A DNA stretch of 7,954 nucleotides from an uncultured Gemmatimonadota bacterium (GTDB lineage Bacteria > Gemmatimonadota > Gemmatimonadetes > Gemmatimonadales > Gemmatimonadaceae), in NCBI GenBank assembly GCA_946479995.1, contig CAMLIU010000056.1, positions 1 through 7,954 on the forward strand, in the 5' to 3' direction. Below are positions 1-5,677 of this stretch, piece after piece (positions within the stretch are counted from its first letter, which is position 1; each line of letters opens with the position of its first letter). The position numbers and the translations under genes were made by a program. Under the pieces are notes generated by a model, which was not told the DNA's origin, made no database searches, and saw only the letters and a program-made list of their open reading frames with translations.

Positions 1-268
1 CGAGCCGCTGCGCCATGCATCCGGTCACGCCCATCACGGTGTCGGACTTCATGTGTCGCTTGAGCTCACCCAGCCGTCCGATCACGCGCTGCTCGGCGTG
101 ATCGCGGATGGCGCAGGTGTTGATCAGGATGACGTCGGCGCCGTCGGGCACGTCCACCGGCTGGTAGCCGGCGGCCGAGAGCTTCCCGAGCATCAGCTCG
201 GAATCGCTCACGTTCATCTGGCAGCCGTACGTCTCGACGTAGACGGTGGGGCGGGCGGGGGCGGACAT
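1..268 (-). CDS. miaB: tRNA-2-methylthio-N6-dimethylallyladenosine synthase, N-terminal part (cut by left edge)
   Basis: Only the first 89 codons are present. The gene starts at ATG 268-266 and stays open to base 1. The translation begins MSAPARPTVYVETYGCQMN and contains NTCAIR and GCMAQR. Cys16, Cys52 and Cys84 match the three conserved cysteines of the N-terminal UPF0004 domain, which bind the auxiliary 4Fe-4S cluster in the MiaB family. MiaB is a radical-SAM enzyme that adds a methylthio group to i6A37 of tRNAs reading UNN codons. The radical-SAM CxxxCxxC motif and the TRAM domain would lie beyond the edge and cannot be checked. No Shine-Dalgarno is visible before the ATG. The gene follows the kinase gene on the same strand after 165 bp of repeats, so it probably has its own promoter. 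The paralogue MtaB or RimO is less likely, because the TYGCQMN and NTCAIR wording is typical of MiaB. Confidence 0.93.
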   Translation of the reverse strand, partial: MSAPARPTVYVETYGCQMNVSDSELMLGKLSAAGYQPVDVPDGADVILINTCAIRDHAEQRVIGRLGELKRHMKSDTVMGVTGCMAQRL

Positions 269-272
269 GCGT

Positions 273-280
273 CAAATCTA
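273..280 (-). promoter_or_regulatory. possible -7/-10 element upstream of miaB (TAGATTTG)
   Basis: On the minus strand the octamer TAGATTTG ends 4 nt before the miaB ATG. It lies in a small AT-rich patch within very GC-rich sequence. It fits TAnnTTTG, the -7 consensus known for Bacteroidota, and also contains TAGATT, a 4/6 match to the general -10 hexamer. Transcription would start at or next to the A of the ATG, giving a leaderless mRNA, which agrees with the missing Shine-Dalgarno. I found no convincing -35 or -33 partner. This is a sequence-match inference only. Confidence 0.25.
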
Positions 281-309
281 ACAGCTGATGCGGGCGGGGC
301 GGACCGGCA

Positions 310-367
310 GCTAGTCGGGGTGCTGCCCGGCGGTGAACAGACGGCTAGTCGGGGCGCTGCCCGGCGG
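310..367. repeat. two 24-bp direct repeats carrying CTAGTCGGGG
   Basis: Bases 310-333 and 344-367 match at 23 of 24 positions; the one difference is T321 versus C355. The unit begins GCTAGTCGGGG and ends GCCCGGCGG. The core GTCGGGG recurs at 388-394 and 414-420 and in inverted form (CCCCGAC) at 428-434, giving five copies in about 120 bp. The stretch lies between the kinase gene and miaB, contains no plausible gene, and resembles a dispersed intergenic repeat family. Whether it is found elsewhere in the genome cannot be seen here. Confidence 0.75.
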
Positions 368-377
368 CTGCGCCGCC
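363..377. repeat. short GC hairpin GGCGGC-TGC-GCCGCC
   Basis: A perfect 6-bp stem (363-368 with 372-377) closes a 3-nt loop inside the repeat cluster. It has no T-run on either side, so it is not a canonical intrinsic terminator. It may be part of the folded repeat element. Confidence 0.5.
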
Positions 378-413
378 TTGGATTGCTGTCGGGGCGTTCG
401 CCTGCGGCTCACT

Positions 414-434
414 GTCGGGGCGGCGCGCCCCGAC
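414..434 (-). terminator. terminator-like hairpin at the end of the six-gene train
   Basis: GTCGGGGCG (414-422) pairs perfectly with CGCCCCGAC (426-434), a 9-bp stem with the 3-nt loop GCG. On the minus strand it begins at the last base of the kinase stop codon (TAG, 436-434). No U-tract follows, so it would be an atypical terminator or an mRNA-stabilising 3' stem. The position is right for the end of a long operon; the terminator role is inferred. Confidence 0.4.
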
Positions 435-1630
435 TAGCCGTGTTCTGCCGTGATCGGCGCCGAGCTGGCCGGCGGCTTCTCCGGCAGCCAGAAGTGGAAC
501 GCGCTTCCCTGCACGTCGCCGCCACTCTTCACCCAGATCCGCCCGCCGTGCGCCTCGACGACGAGCTTGCAGAAGGCGAGACCGAGGCCCGAGCTCCGCA
601 CGCGCGGGATGTGCGGCGTCTTCACCTGCTCGAACTTCCGGAAGATGATGTCGTGATACTCGGCCGGGATGCCGACGCCGTTGTCGGCAACGGTGAAGAG
701 CACGCCGTCGCCTTCGCGCCGCGCGCCAAGGGTCACCGTCACTGCGCGCGCGGAGTGCGTGAGCGCATTCTGCACGAGGTTGCTGAATACGCGCTTGAGC
801 AGGGCGTGGTCGGCTTCGATGACCGGCGCATCCTCGCCGTGATCCAGCACCGCCGTCGCTCCCTCCTGCTGGAACCGGATCTCCCAGTCGCGCTTCACCT
901 CGGTGAGCAGGGCGCCCGGAGCGATCTTCGCCAGCTTGAGCTCGAGCCGGCTCTCCTCGAGTCGCGCCACCTCGAGCAGGTCCTCGATCAGCGCGAGCAG
1001 GTCCTCGGCGCGCCCTTCAGCGTCGGCGAGCGCGGAGCGCTGCTCCAGGGTGAGGGCGCCGAAGTCGCCGTCGATCAGCATCTCCATGGCGCCGATGATG
1101 GACGTGAGGGGCGACTTCAGGTCGTGCACGATCATCTTCATCAGATCGTCGCGGACCTTCTCCAGCTCCTTCTGCTTCCGGAGGCTCTCCTCGAGCGCGT
1201 CGGTCGCCGCCTTGAGCTTGAGCAGCGAGCGCACGCGCGCCCCGAGCACCAGCCGGTTGTGCGGCTTGGTGAGGAAGTCGTCACCGCCGGCCTCGATGGC
1301 CTTCACGCGGTCGGTCGTGTCGTTCAGCGCGGTGACGAAGATGACCGGGATGCGGGCCGTGCGCGGATCGCGCTTGATGCGACGGCACACCTCGAACCCG
1401 GTCGAACGGTCGTCCACGCCGAGGTCACCGGCCGGCATGGAGACGTCGAGGATGCAGAGGTCCGGATGCTGGTCGAAGCACACCTCGAGCGCCGACGGGC
1501 CGTCGGCGGCGGCGATGGCGCGGAAGCCGAGGACGTGCAGCTGGTCGAACAGCAGCTCGACGTTCGCCGGCACGTCGTCGGCGACGAGGATGACCGGCGC
1601 GTCAGCGGGAGGAGGAACGAGCTCGTTCAT
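434..1630 (-). CDS. cytosolic hybrid: N-terminal response-regulator receiver plus histidine kinase
   Basis: The 398-residue protein has a receiver domain at about residues 12-137, with acidic pair D18/D19, phosphoacceptor D62, T100 and K122. A short coiled linker with Lys/Glu-rich heptads follows (140-162). The HisKA dimerisation domain has H169 in the H-box HDLKSP. The HATPase_c domain carries the N-box around N288, the G1 box D316-NGVG and the G2 box GLGLAF at 348-353. All residues expected for autophosphorylation and phosphotransfer are present. There is no membrane segment, PAS or other sensor domain, so the receiver is probably the input, phosphorylated by or interacting with another protein. 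The D62-to-T100 distance is 38 residues against 30 in CheY, which shows an insertion after SMP (about 67-76). ATG 1630 lies 3 nt after the barrel gene's stop with no good Shine-Dalgarno, so translational coupling is likely. No output regulator is encoded nearby. Confidence 0.93.
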   Translation of the reverse strand: MNELVPPPADAPVILVADDVPANVELLFDQLHVLGFRAIAAADGPSALEVCFDQHPDLCILDVSMPAGDLGVDDRSTGFEVCRRIKRDPRTARIPVIFVTALNDTTDRVKAIEAGGDDFLTKPHNRLVLGARVRSLLKLKAATDALEESLRKQKELEKVRDDLMKMIVHDLKSPLTSIIGAMEMLIDGDFGALTLEQRSALADAEGRAEDLLALIEDLLEVARLEESRLELKLAKIAPGALLTEVKRDWEIRFQQEGATAVLDHGEDAPVIEADHALLKRVFSNLVQNALTHSARAVTVTLGARREGDGVLFTVADNGVGIPAEYHDIIFRKFEQVKTPHIPRVRSSGLGLAFCKLVVEAHGGRIWVKSGGDVQGSAFHFWLPEKPPASSAPITAEHG

Positions 1631-1633
1631 CGC

Positions 1634-2773
1634 TCAGGGGCGCACGGTGATCCCGACGCTCAGCGTCCACGCCGACTCCGACACGTCCACGCCGCTGGCG
1701 TCGCGCAGCGAGCGCACGCCGGCCACGTCGAGCGCTGCCCGCCCGCGGGCGATGAGCGTGCCGGCGCCCAGCGAGAGGCTCCGCTCGCGGACCGGTGTGG
1801 TGCCGACGCCGAATGGCAGCGTGCGCCACCGTCCGCCGGCGCGCAGCTGCAGCGACCGGCCGAGCAGGCGCGGCCCGAGCACGTCGGCACCGACGCTGGT
1901 ATCCCAACCGTCATGCACGGTCAGTGCGGACGAGCCGAGCCCCGCCATGTTGGACCAGGTATCGTGCGCCGTGCGCACGGCAATCGTGCTGCCGCGGATG
2001 CCCAGGTACGCCGCGCTGAAGGCGAGGCGGTCCGGCACGCGCGCCTGCGCCTTCGTGCTGTCGCCGCGCTTGAGCGACATCGTGCCGCCGCGCCGGTAGG
2101 ACGCCGCCAGCACCGCGGCGCGGCCGAGGTAGACCTCGGCGCCCCCCGAAAAGGCATTGCCCACGTAGCTCACCGTGCTCGTGTCCACCAGCCGCGCATA
2201 GCGCGCGCTGTCGTCGAACACCTGGGTGCTGCTGAGGCGATTGTCTCCACTGATGGCGTGCGCGCCGAGACCGAGATGCAGCCACTCGGCGGGCTCCCAC
2301 GCCAGCGCGAGGCGGACGTCCGCGATGGCGCCGTCGCTCGCGAAGGTGTTCGTGCTCCCGATGTCCACGCCACCCACGTTCACGGTGCCGTGCGACGTGG
2401 TGCTGAAGCTGCGGTCGAGCAGGTTCGTGGCGCTCAATCCCGCGGCCACCGAGCTGGAGAGCCGCATCGTGCCGAGAATCAGCGGATAGCGCGCGATGGT
2501 GGAGGATTCGCTCTGTCCCTTGAGGCTGATCTTGCGGTACTCGGGCTCGGCCTGGAAGTACAGCGCCGTCCCCCCGAGGTTGAGGATCGAGGAAGGATTG
2601 CTCACCGACAGGGGATCGATCTCGCCGAGTGCCCCGCCGGTGCCGAGGCTGCGCGTGCTGAGAGTGCCTGTCGGATAGCCGAATCCCTGGGTGCTGAGGG
2701 TGCCCTGCGCCTGCGCCAGGCAGGGGAGCGCGGCGAGCACGAGGACGAGGCGAAGTGAGGCGCGTGGCATCAT
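1634..2773 (-). CDS. outer-membrane beta-barrel protein of unknown function (FadL/PorV-like look)
   Basis: The 379-residue product has a signal peptide: MMPRASLRLVLVLAALPCLA, with probable signal-peptidase I cleavage after AQA (residue 22). The mature N-terminus repeats GTLST (24-28 and 36-40) and reads GTGGALGEIDPLSVSNPSSI. Such Gly-rich stretches ending in an Asn-Pro near the first strand are typical of FadL- and PorV-like barrels. The remainder alternates hydrophobic and polar residues in short Gly-bounded strands, as in transmembrane beta-strands, and ends in a final strand SAWTLSVGITVRP. I cannot assign a substrate or a named family. The start is ATG 2773, which shares one base with the lipoprotein stop (TGATGATG); the second ATG, at 2770, would also serve and gives the cleaner signal peptide. 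The position right after a lipoprotein gene suggests the two products act together at the outer membrane. Fatty-acid, nucleoside or other transport would be speculation. Confidence 0.8.
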   Translation of the reverse strand: MMPRASLRLVLVLAALPCLAQAQGTLSTQGFGYPTGTLSTRSLGTGGALGEIDPLSVSNPSSILNLGGTALYFQAEPEYRKISLKGQSESSTIARYPLILGTMRLSSSVAAGLSATNLLDRSFSTTSHGTVNVGGVDIGSTNTFASDGAIADVRLALAWEPAEWLHLGLGAHAISGDNRLSSTQVFDDSARYARLVDTSTVSYVGNAFSGGAEVYLGRAAVLAASYRRGGTMSLKRGDSTKAQARVPDRLAFSAAYLGIRGSTIAVRTAHDTWSNMAGLGSSALTVHDGWDTSVGADVLGPRLLGRSLQLRAGGRWRTLPFGVGTTPVRERSLSLGAGTLIARGRAALDVAGVRSLRDASGVDVSESAWTLSVGITVRP

Positions 2774-4077
2774 CAGGGAATTCCGAAGCCGCGACGCGGC
2801 ACGTAGGTGAGGCGGAGCCGCGGGCGGAGATCAGCGTCGGGGGCGTCGGACGAGTAGAAATTCAGCTCGCCGGGCGTCGCCCCTTCCTGCAGCGCACTGA
2901 GGACGAGGGCGCGCGTGGCCTTGTCGGCACCCACCGTTCGCCAGGCACGCACGAGGTTCACGATCTCCACCGTGCGCTTCCCGCTCGTGCCGGGCATCAG
3001 GCGGAGCGTGTCCACGGCGAAGGTGCCGAACGGCGCGAGGAAGTTCATCTCCGTCGCCACGTCGGTCACCTGCGGCCCGGCGAGCACTGCCGAGGTGAGG
3101 ACGGTGAGGGTATCGCCCCTCCCGCCCGCGTAGCGCGAGGGAACCTGCGTCAGCTCGAGCGACGCGCGGATCACCTGCACCGAGTCGAGCACGATGGGCG
3201 GAATGACGAAGCGAAGGTAGGTGCGCGCGCCGTTGATCCCCCCGACGGCGAGGATCTCCTGGGGCGGCGGTGGGAGCTCGCCCGCCGCGTGAACGGCATA
3301 GAGGGCGAATGCGGACGCGGTGACGGCGTCGCCCGGGCTGTTCGAGTGCAGGTTCACCGTGTCGGGCGCCACCGTCGTGTCGGCCGACACGCGGAAGCGC
3401 ACACGCGGCGCGAACGCGCTTCCCGCGATGCGCAGCGTCGGGAACGACCCGTCCCGGATCTTCAGGCCCACGCGCAGCCGCGCACCGGCACGGATCTTCG
3501 CCAGGATTGCTGCGTCGTCCAGCTTCAGCCGCAGGGTGTCACGGAGCTGCGCCGGCTGGAAGGTCGTGGATCCGATCAGGCGGTCGGGCCGGAAGAGGGG
3601 GAGGAGCGCGGCACGGTCCCCATCGGCCGCCGTCGTGTCCACGTCGAACGCGTCGATCGTGATCGCCGAGGTGGGCTGCACGAACGACGTGTCGATGACG
3701 AAGATCATCGTCGCGCTGTCCACGACACTGATGGAGCTGTCGGCCTGCGGGGCGGGCGGCACGAACCGGTTCGGCAGCGTGTCGAAGCGTGCGACCACGC
3801 GCACGTCGGCGGTGTCGCCGCGATTGATGAGCGTCACTTCGCGCGAGGTGCCGAACAGCGGGTAGCCGGTGAGCGTCGTGTCGAAGACCACCGCATCGGC
3901 GAGCACGGTGTCACGCAGGGTGGCGCTCTGGTCCGAGCACAGCTCGGGGCAGCCGAGCGAGCTGGTGACCTGCTCGGAACAGGCGCCGAGCGAGAGAAGC
4001 AGAGCGATGCCGAGGGCACCGCGAACGATCCGATCAGGCACTTCGAACACTCCGTTCCACGTTCCGGTGCGCCTCAT
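2773..4077 (-). CDS. putative lipoprotein with two DNRLRE-like beta-sandwich domains, function unknown
   Basis: From ATG 4077 the protein has 434 residues. A type II signal peptide ends in the lipobox LGAC with lipidated Cys33, followed by SEQVTSS, so an outer-membrane lipoprotein is likely. Two further cysteines form CPELC (43-47). Two similar beta-rich halves follow, at roughly 85-255 and 286-434. Each opens with a strand like RFDTLP or YLRFVIPP, holds an ASLELTQ-like strand and closes with a PRVRFRVS or RPRLRLTY strand. The second half, with FYSSD and RPRLRLTYVP, resembles the DNRLRE/TGF-like carbohydrate- or surface-associated fold; that match is from memory of the pattern. ATG 4077 overlaps the cdd stop as ATGA. 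An internal GTG at 4041 preceded by GGAG (4050-4053, 8-nt spacing) is an alternative start and would give a more usual signal peptide. Upstream in-frame ATGs to 4218 lie inside cdd and were rejected. Confidence 0.8.
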   Translation of the reverse strand: MRRTGTWNGVFEVPDRIVRGALGIALLLSLGACSEQVTSSLGCPELCSDQSATLRDTVLADAVVFDTTLTGYPLFGTSREVTLINRGDTADVRVVARFDTLPNRFVPPAPQADSSISVVDSATMIFVIDTSFVQPTSAITIDAFDVDTTAADGDRAALLPLFRPDRLIGSTTFQPAQLRDTLRLKLDDAAILAKIRAGARLRVGLKIRDGSFPTLRIAGSAFAPRVRFRVSADTTVAPDTVNLHSNSPGDAVTASAFALYAVHAAGELPPPPQEILAVGGINGARTYLRFVIPPIVLDSVQVIRASLELTQVPSRYAGGRGDTLTVLTSAVLAGPQVTDVATEMNFLAPFGTFAVDTLRLMPGTSGKRTVEIVNLVRAWRTVGADKATRALVLSALQEGATPGELNFYSSDAPDADLRPRLRLTYVPRRGFGIP

Positions 4078-4508
4078 CGGCGCCCCAGCGACGTGGGAGT
4101 AAAGGCATGAGGAAGTAATTCCGCCAGCGACCATCGCGACTCCGCGCCGCCGCGCGTGACGCTCACGACCGACAGCTCGGGCGCGAACTCCATGAGGACC
4201 TGCCGGCACATCCCGCACGGCGGCGCCGGCGCCTCGGCGTCAGTGGCGATCACCAGCGCGCGGAACGACCGCACGCCGCGCGTCACCGCCGCAGCGACCG
4301 CGGCACGCTCGGCGCAGATGCCGGCCGGATACGCCGCGTTCTCCACGTTGCATCCCTCGGTGATGCTGCCGTCCGAGGCGAGCAGCGCCGCGCCGACTCG
4401 GAAGCCGGAATAGGGCGCATACGCACGCTCCATGGCGCCCATGGCACGCTCGGCGAGCGTGGTCCAGACGCGGTCGGACGGGAGCAGCGTATCCGCGTGC
4501 GGGGTCAC
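4074..4508 (-). CDS. cdd: cytidine deaminase
   Basis: The enzyme hydrolyses cytidine and deoxycytidine to uridine and deoxyuridine in pyrimidine salvage. From GTG 4508 it has 144 residues, close to the usual 130-140 for the homotetrameric form. The substrate-binding NVEN (54-57), the zinc ligand and catalytic pair C65-A-E67, and the PCGMC ligands C98 and C101 are all present. The spacing is the same as in Bacillus subtilis Cdd (C53, E55, C86, C89) shifted by 12. I chose GTG because it overlaps the deoB stop as GTGA and has GGAG at 4517-4520, 8 nt upstream. The in-frame ATG at 4571 would add 21 residues that do not resemble the family and would overlap deoB by 67 bp. The gene's stop overlaps the lipoprotein start by 4 nt. 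Confidence 0.95.
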   Translation of the reverse strand: MTPHADTLLPSDRVWTTLAERAMGAMERAYAPYSGFRVGAALLASDGSITEGCNVENAAYPAGICAERAAVAAAVTRGVRSFRALVIATDAEAPAPPCGMCRQVLMEFAPELSVVSVTRGGAESRWSLAELLPHAFTPTSLGRR

Positions 4509-5677
4509 TGACCGCGCTCCAGCTGCGGGAGGAAGCTCGAGCCCGCGCCGCGAAAGCCGATGTTCAGCCACTCCGCCACCGTTGCCCCGAGATCCGAAAA
4601 GGTGCGACGAGCGCCAAGCGCCACGGCGTGCACGGGGTCGCCCAGCACGAGCAGCGGCACGTTCTCACGCGCGTGATCGCTGGACGCGGTCGTCGGATCG
4701 TTTCCGTGGTCGGCGGTGATGAAGAGCAGGTCGTCCTCCCGGAGCGCGGCGCGGATGGCGGGCAGGGCGTCGTCGAACTCACGCAGCGCGCGAGCGAACC
4801 CCGCCGCATCGTTGCGGTGGCCGTACAGCGTGTCGAAATCTACCAGGTTGGCAAAGAGCAACCCACCCTGCTCCCCCTGGAGCCACTCCAGTACATCCCG
4901 GATCCCCTCGGCGTTCCCCGAGGTGTGACGCGCGCGGATTCCGCGGCCGGCGAAGAGGTCGTCCACCTTTCCAACGCCGGCGCGCGGCACGCCGGCGGCG
5001 GCGAGCGCATCGAGGAGCGTTTCGTCGGGCGGGGCAATGCTGAAATCGCGGCGGTTCGCGGTGCGCCGGTATGCTCCGGGCTCCCCCAGGAAGGGCCGCG
5101 CGATGACACGCGAGACGTCGTGCGGGGCGACGAGCAGCCGCCGCGCGGCCTCGCACGCGGAGTACAGCTCGTCCAGCGGGACCGTCTGCTCGTGGGCGGC
5201 GACCTGGAAGACGGAGTCGGCCGACGTGTAGACGATCCACTTGCCGGTGCGCTGGTGCTCCTCGCCCAGGCGATCGATGATCTCCGTACCGCTCGCCGCC
5301 ACGTTGCCGATCACGCCGCGACCCGTCGCGCTGGAGAACGCGTCGATCACCTCGCGCGGGAAGCCGTCGGGATACGTGGGAAAGGGACGCTTCAGGTGCA
5401 GGCCGGCGATCTCCCAGTGTCCCGTCGTGCTGTCCTTCCCTGCGGAGGCGGGCTGCATGAGTCCCCACGCCGCGGTGGGCTCGGCGGCGGCCGGAACGTG
5501 CTCGAGCGGACGAATATTGCCGAGCCCCGCGCGCTGGAGGTTGGGGAGCGCGATGTCCCTCACCGCCGCGCAGACGTGTCCGAGTGTGTCGCTCCCGGCA
5601 TCACCATACGTAGCGGCATCGGGCGCTTCGCCGATGCCCACCCCGTCGAGCACGAGGATCACGGCGCGCCGTCTCAT
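4505..5677 (-). CDS. deoB: phosphopentomutase
   Basis: DeoB interconverts (deoxy)ribose 1-phosphate and 5-phosphate, linking nucleoside phosphorolysis to central carbon metabolism. The 390-residue length is standard for the bacterial enzyme of the alkaline-phosphatase superfamily. The N-terminal DGVGIGEAPDA carries metal ligand D11. GKDSTTGHWE carries T85, equivalent to the phosphorylated Thr85 of Bacillus cereus DeoB. YTSADSVFQ (150-158), DFDTLYGHRND with D282 and H287, ADHGND with D323/H324, and H335 in DHARE complete the two-metal site. The insert between about residues 100 and 215 corresponds to the cap domain. ATG 5677 overlaps the alr stop as ATGA, with GGGAG at 5688-5692, 10 nt upstream. 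The gene partners naturally with cdd; no nucleoside phosphorylase or deoC is in the window. Confidence 0.97.
   Translation of the reverse strand: MRRRAVILVLDGVGIGEAPDAATYGDAGSDTLGHVCAAVRDIALPNLQRAGLGNIRPLEHVPAAAEPTAAWGLMQPASAGKDSTTGHWEIAGLHLKRPFPTYPDGFPREVIDAFSSATGRGVIGNVAASGTEIIDRLGEEHQRTGKWIVYTSADSVFQVAAHEQTVPLDELYSACEAARRLLVAPHDVSRVIARPFLGEPGAYRRTANRRDFSIAPPDETLLDALAAAGVPRAGVGKVDDLFAGRGIRARHTSGNAEGIRDVLEWLQGEQGGLLFANLVDFDTLYGHRNDAAGFARALREFDDALPAIRAALREDDLLFITADHGNDPTTASSDHARENVPLLVLGDPVHAVALGARRTFSDLGATVAEWLNIGFRGAGSSFLPQLERGQ
4517..4520 (-). promoter_or_regulatory. Shine-Dalgarno GGAG deciding the cdd GTG start
   Basis: GGAG lies 8 nt before GTG 4508-4506 and inside the last codons of deoB. 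Together with the GTGA overlap it favours this start over ATG 4571. Confidence 0.6.

Larger units (their letters stand above)
331..450. repeat. inverted-repeat-bounded intergenic element overlapping the kinase 3' end
   Basis: CGGCTAGTCGGGGCGC at 342-357 is the exact reverse complement of 425-440, a 16-bp perfect inverted repeat. Outside it the pairing continues as GAACA (335-339) with TGTTC (441-445), after a 2-nt bulge on the left, and CGG (331-333) with CCG (448-450). Inside are smaller hairpins at 363-377 and 414-434. The layout resembles a small MITE- or BIME-like palindromic element. It extends into the minus-strand kinase gene and supplies that gene's last codons (AEHG) and TAG stop. 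No clear target-site duplication is visible. Confidence 0.6.

Noticed and set aside
66..275. 69-codon minus-strand frame at the left end
   Set aside because: It lies in the wrong frame over miaB. The frame starting at 268 gives the conserved cysteine motifs and simply has no stop inside the window.
269..433. Small gene or ncRNA between the kinase and miaB
   Set aside because: No frame with a start and ribosome site stands out, and repeats and hairpins explain the sequence. A small RNA cannot be excluded but has no positive support.
53..2758. 901-codon open frame on the plus strand
   Set aside because: It runs antisense across the kinase, barrel and part of miaB, whose conserved motifs are unmistakable. 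Its translation is rich in Arg, Ala, Glu, His and Gly with no domain, as expected for a GC-rich shadow frame.
2755..4110. 451-codon open frame on the plus strand
   Set aside because: It lies antisense to the lipoprotein, has charged low-complexity composition and no recognisable motif. The minus frame has a lipobox and overlap-coupled ends.
4509..4571. N-terminal extension of cdd to ATG 4571
   Set aside because: It overlaps deoB by 67 bp. GTG 4508 has a GTGA overlap and a Shine-Dalgarno and gives the family length.
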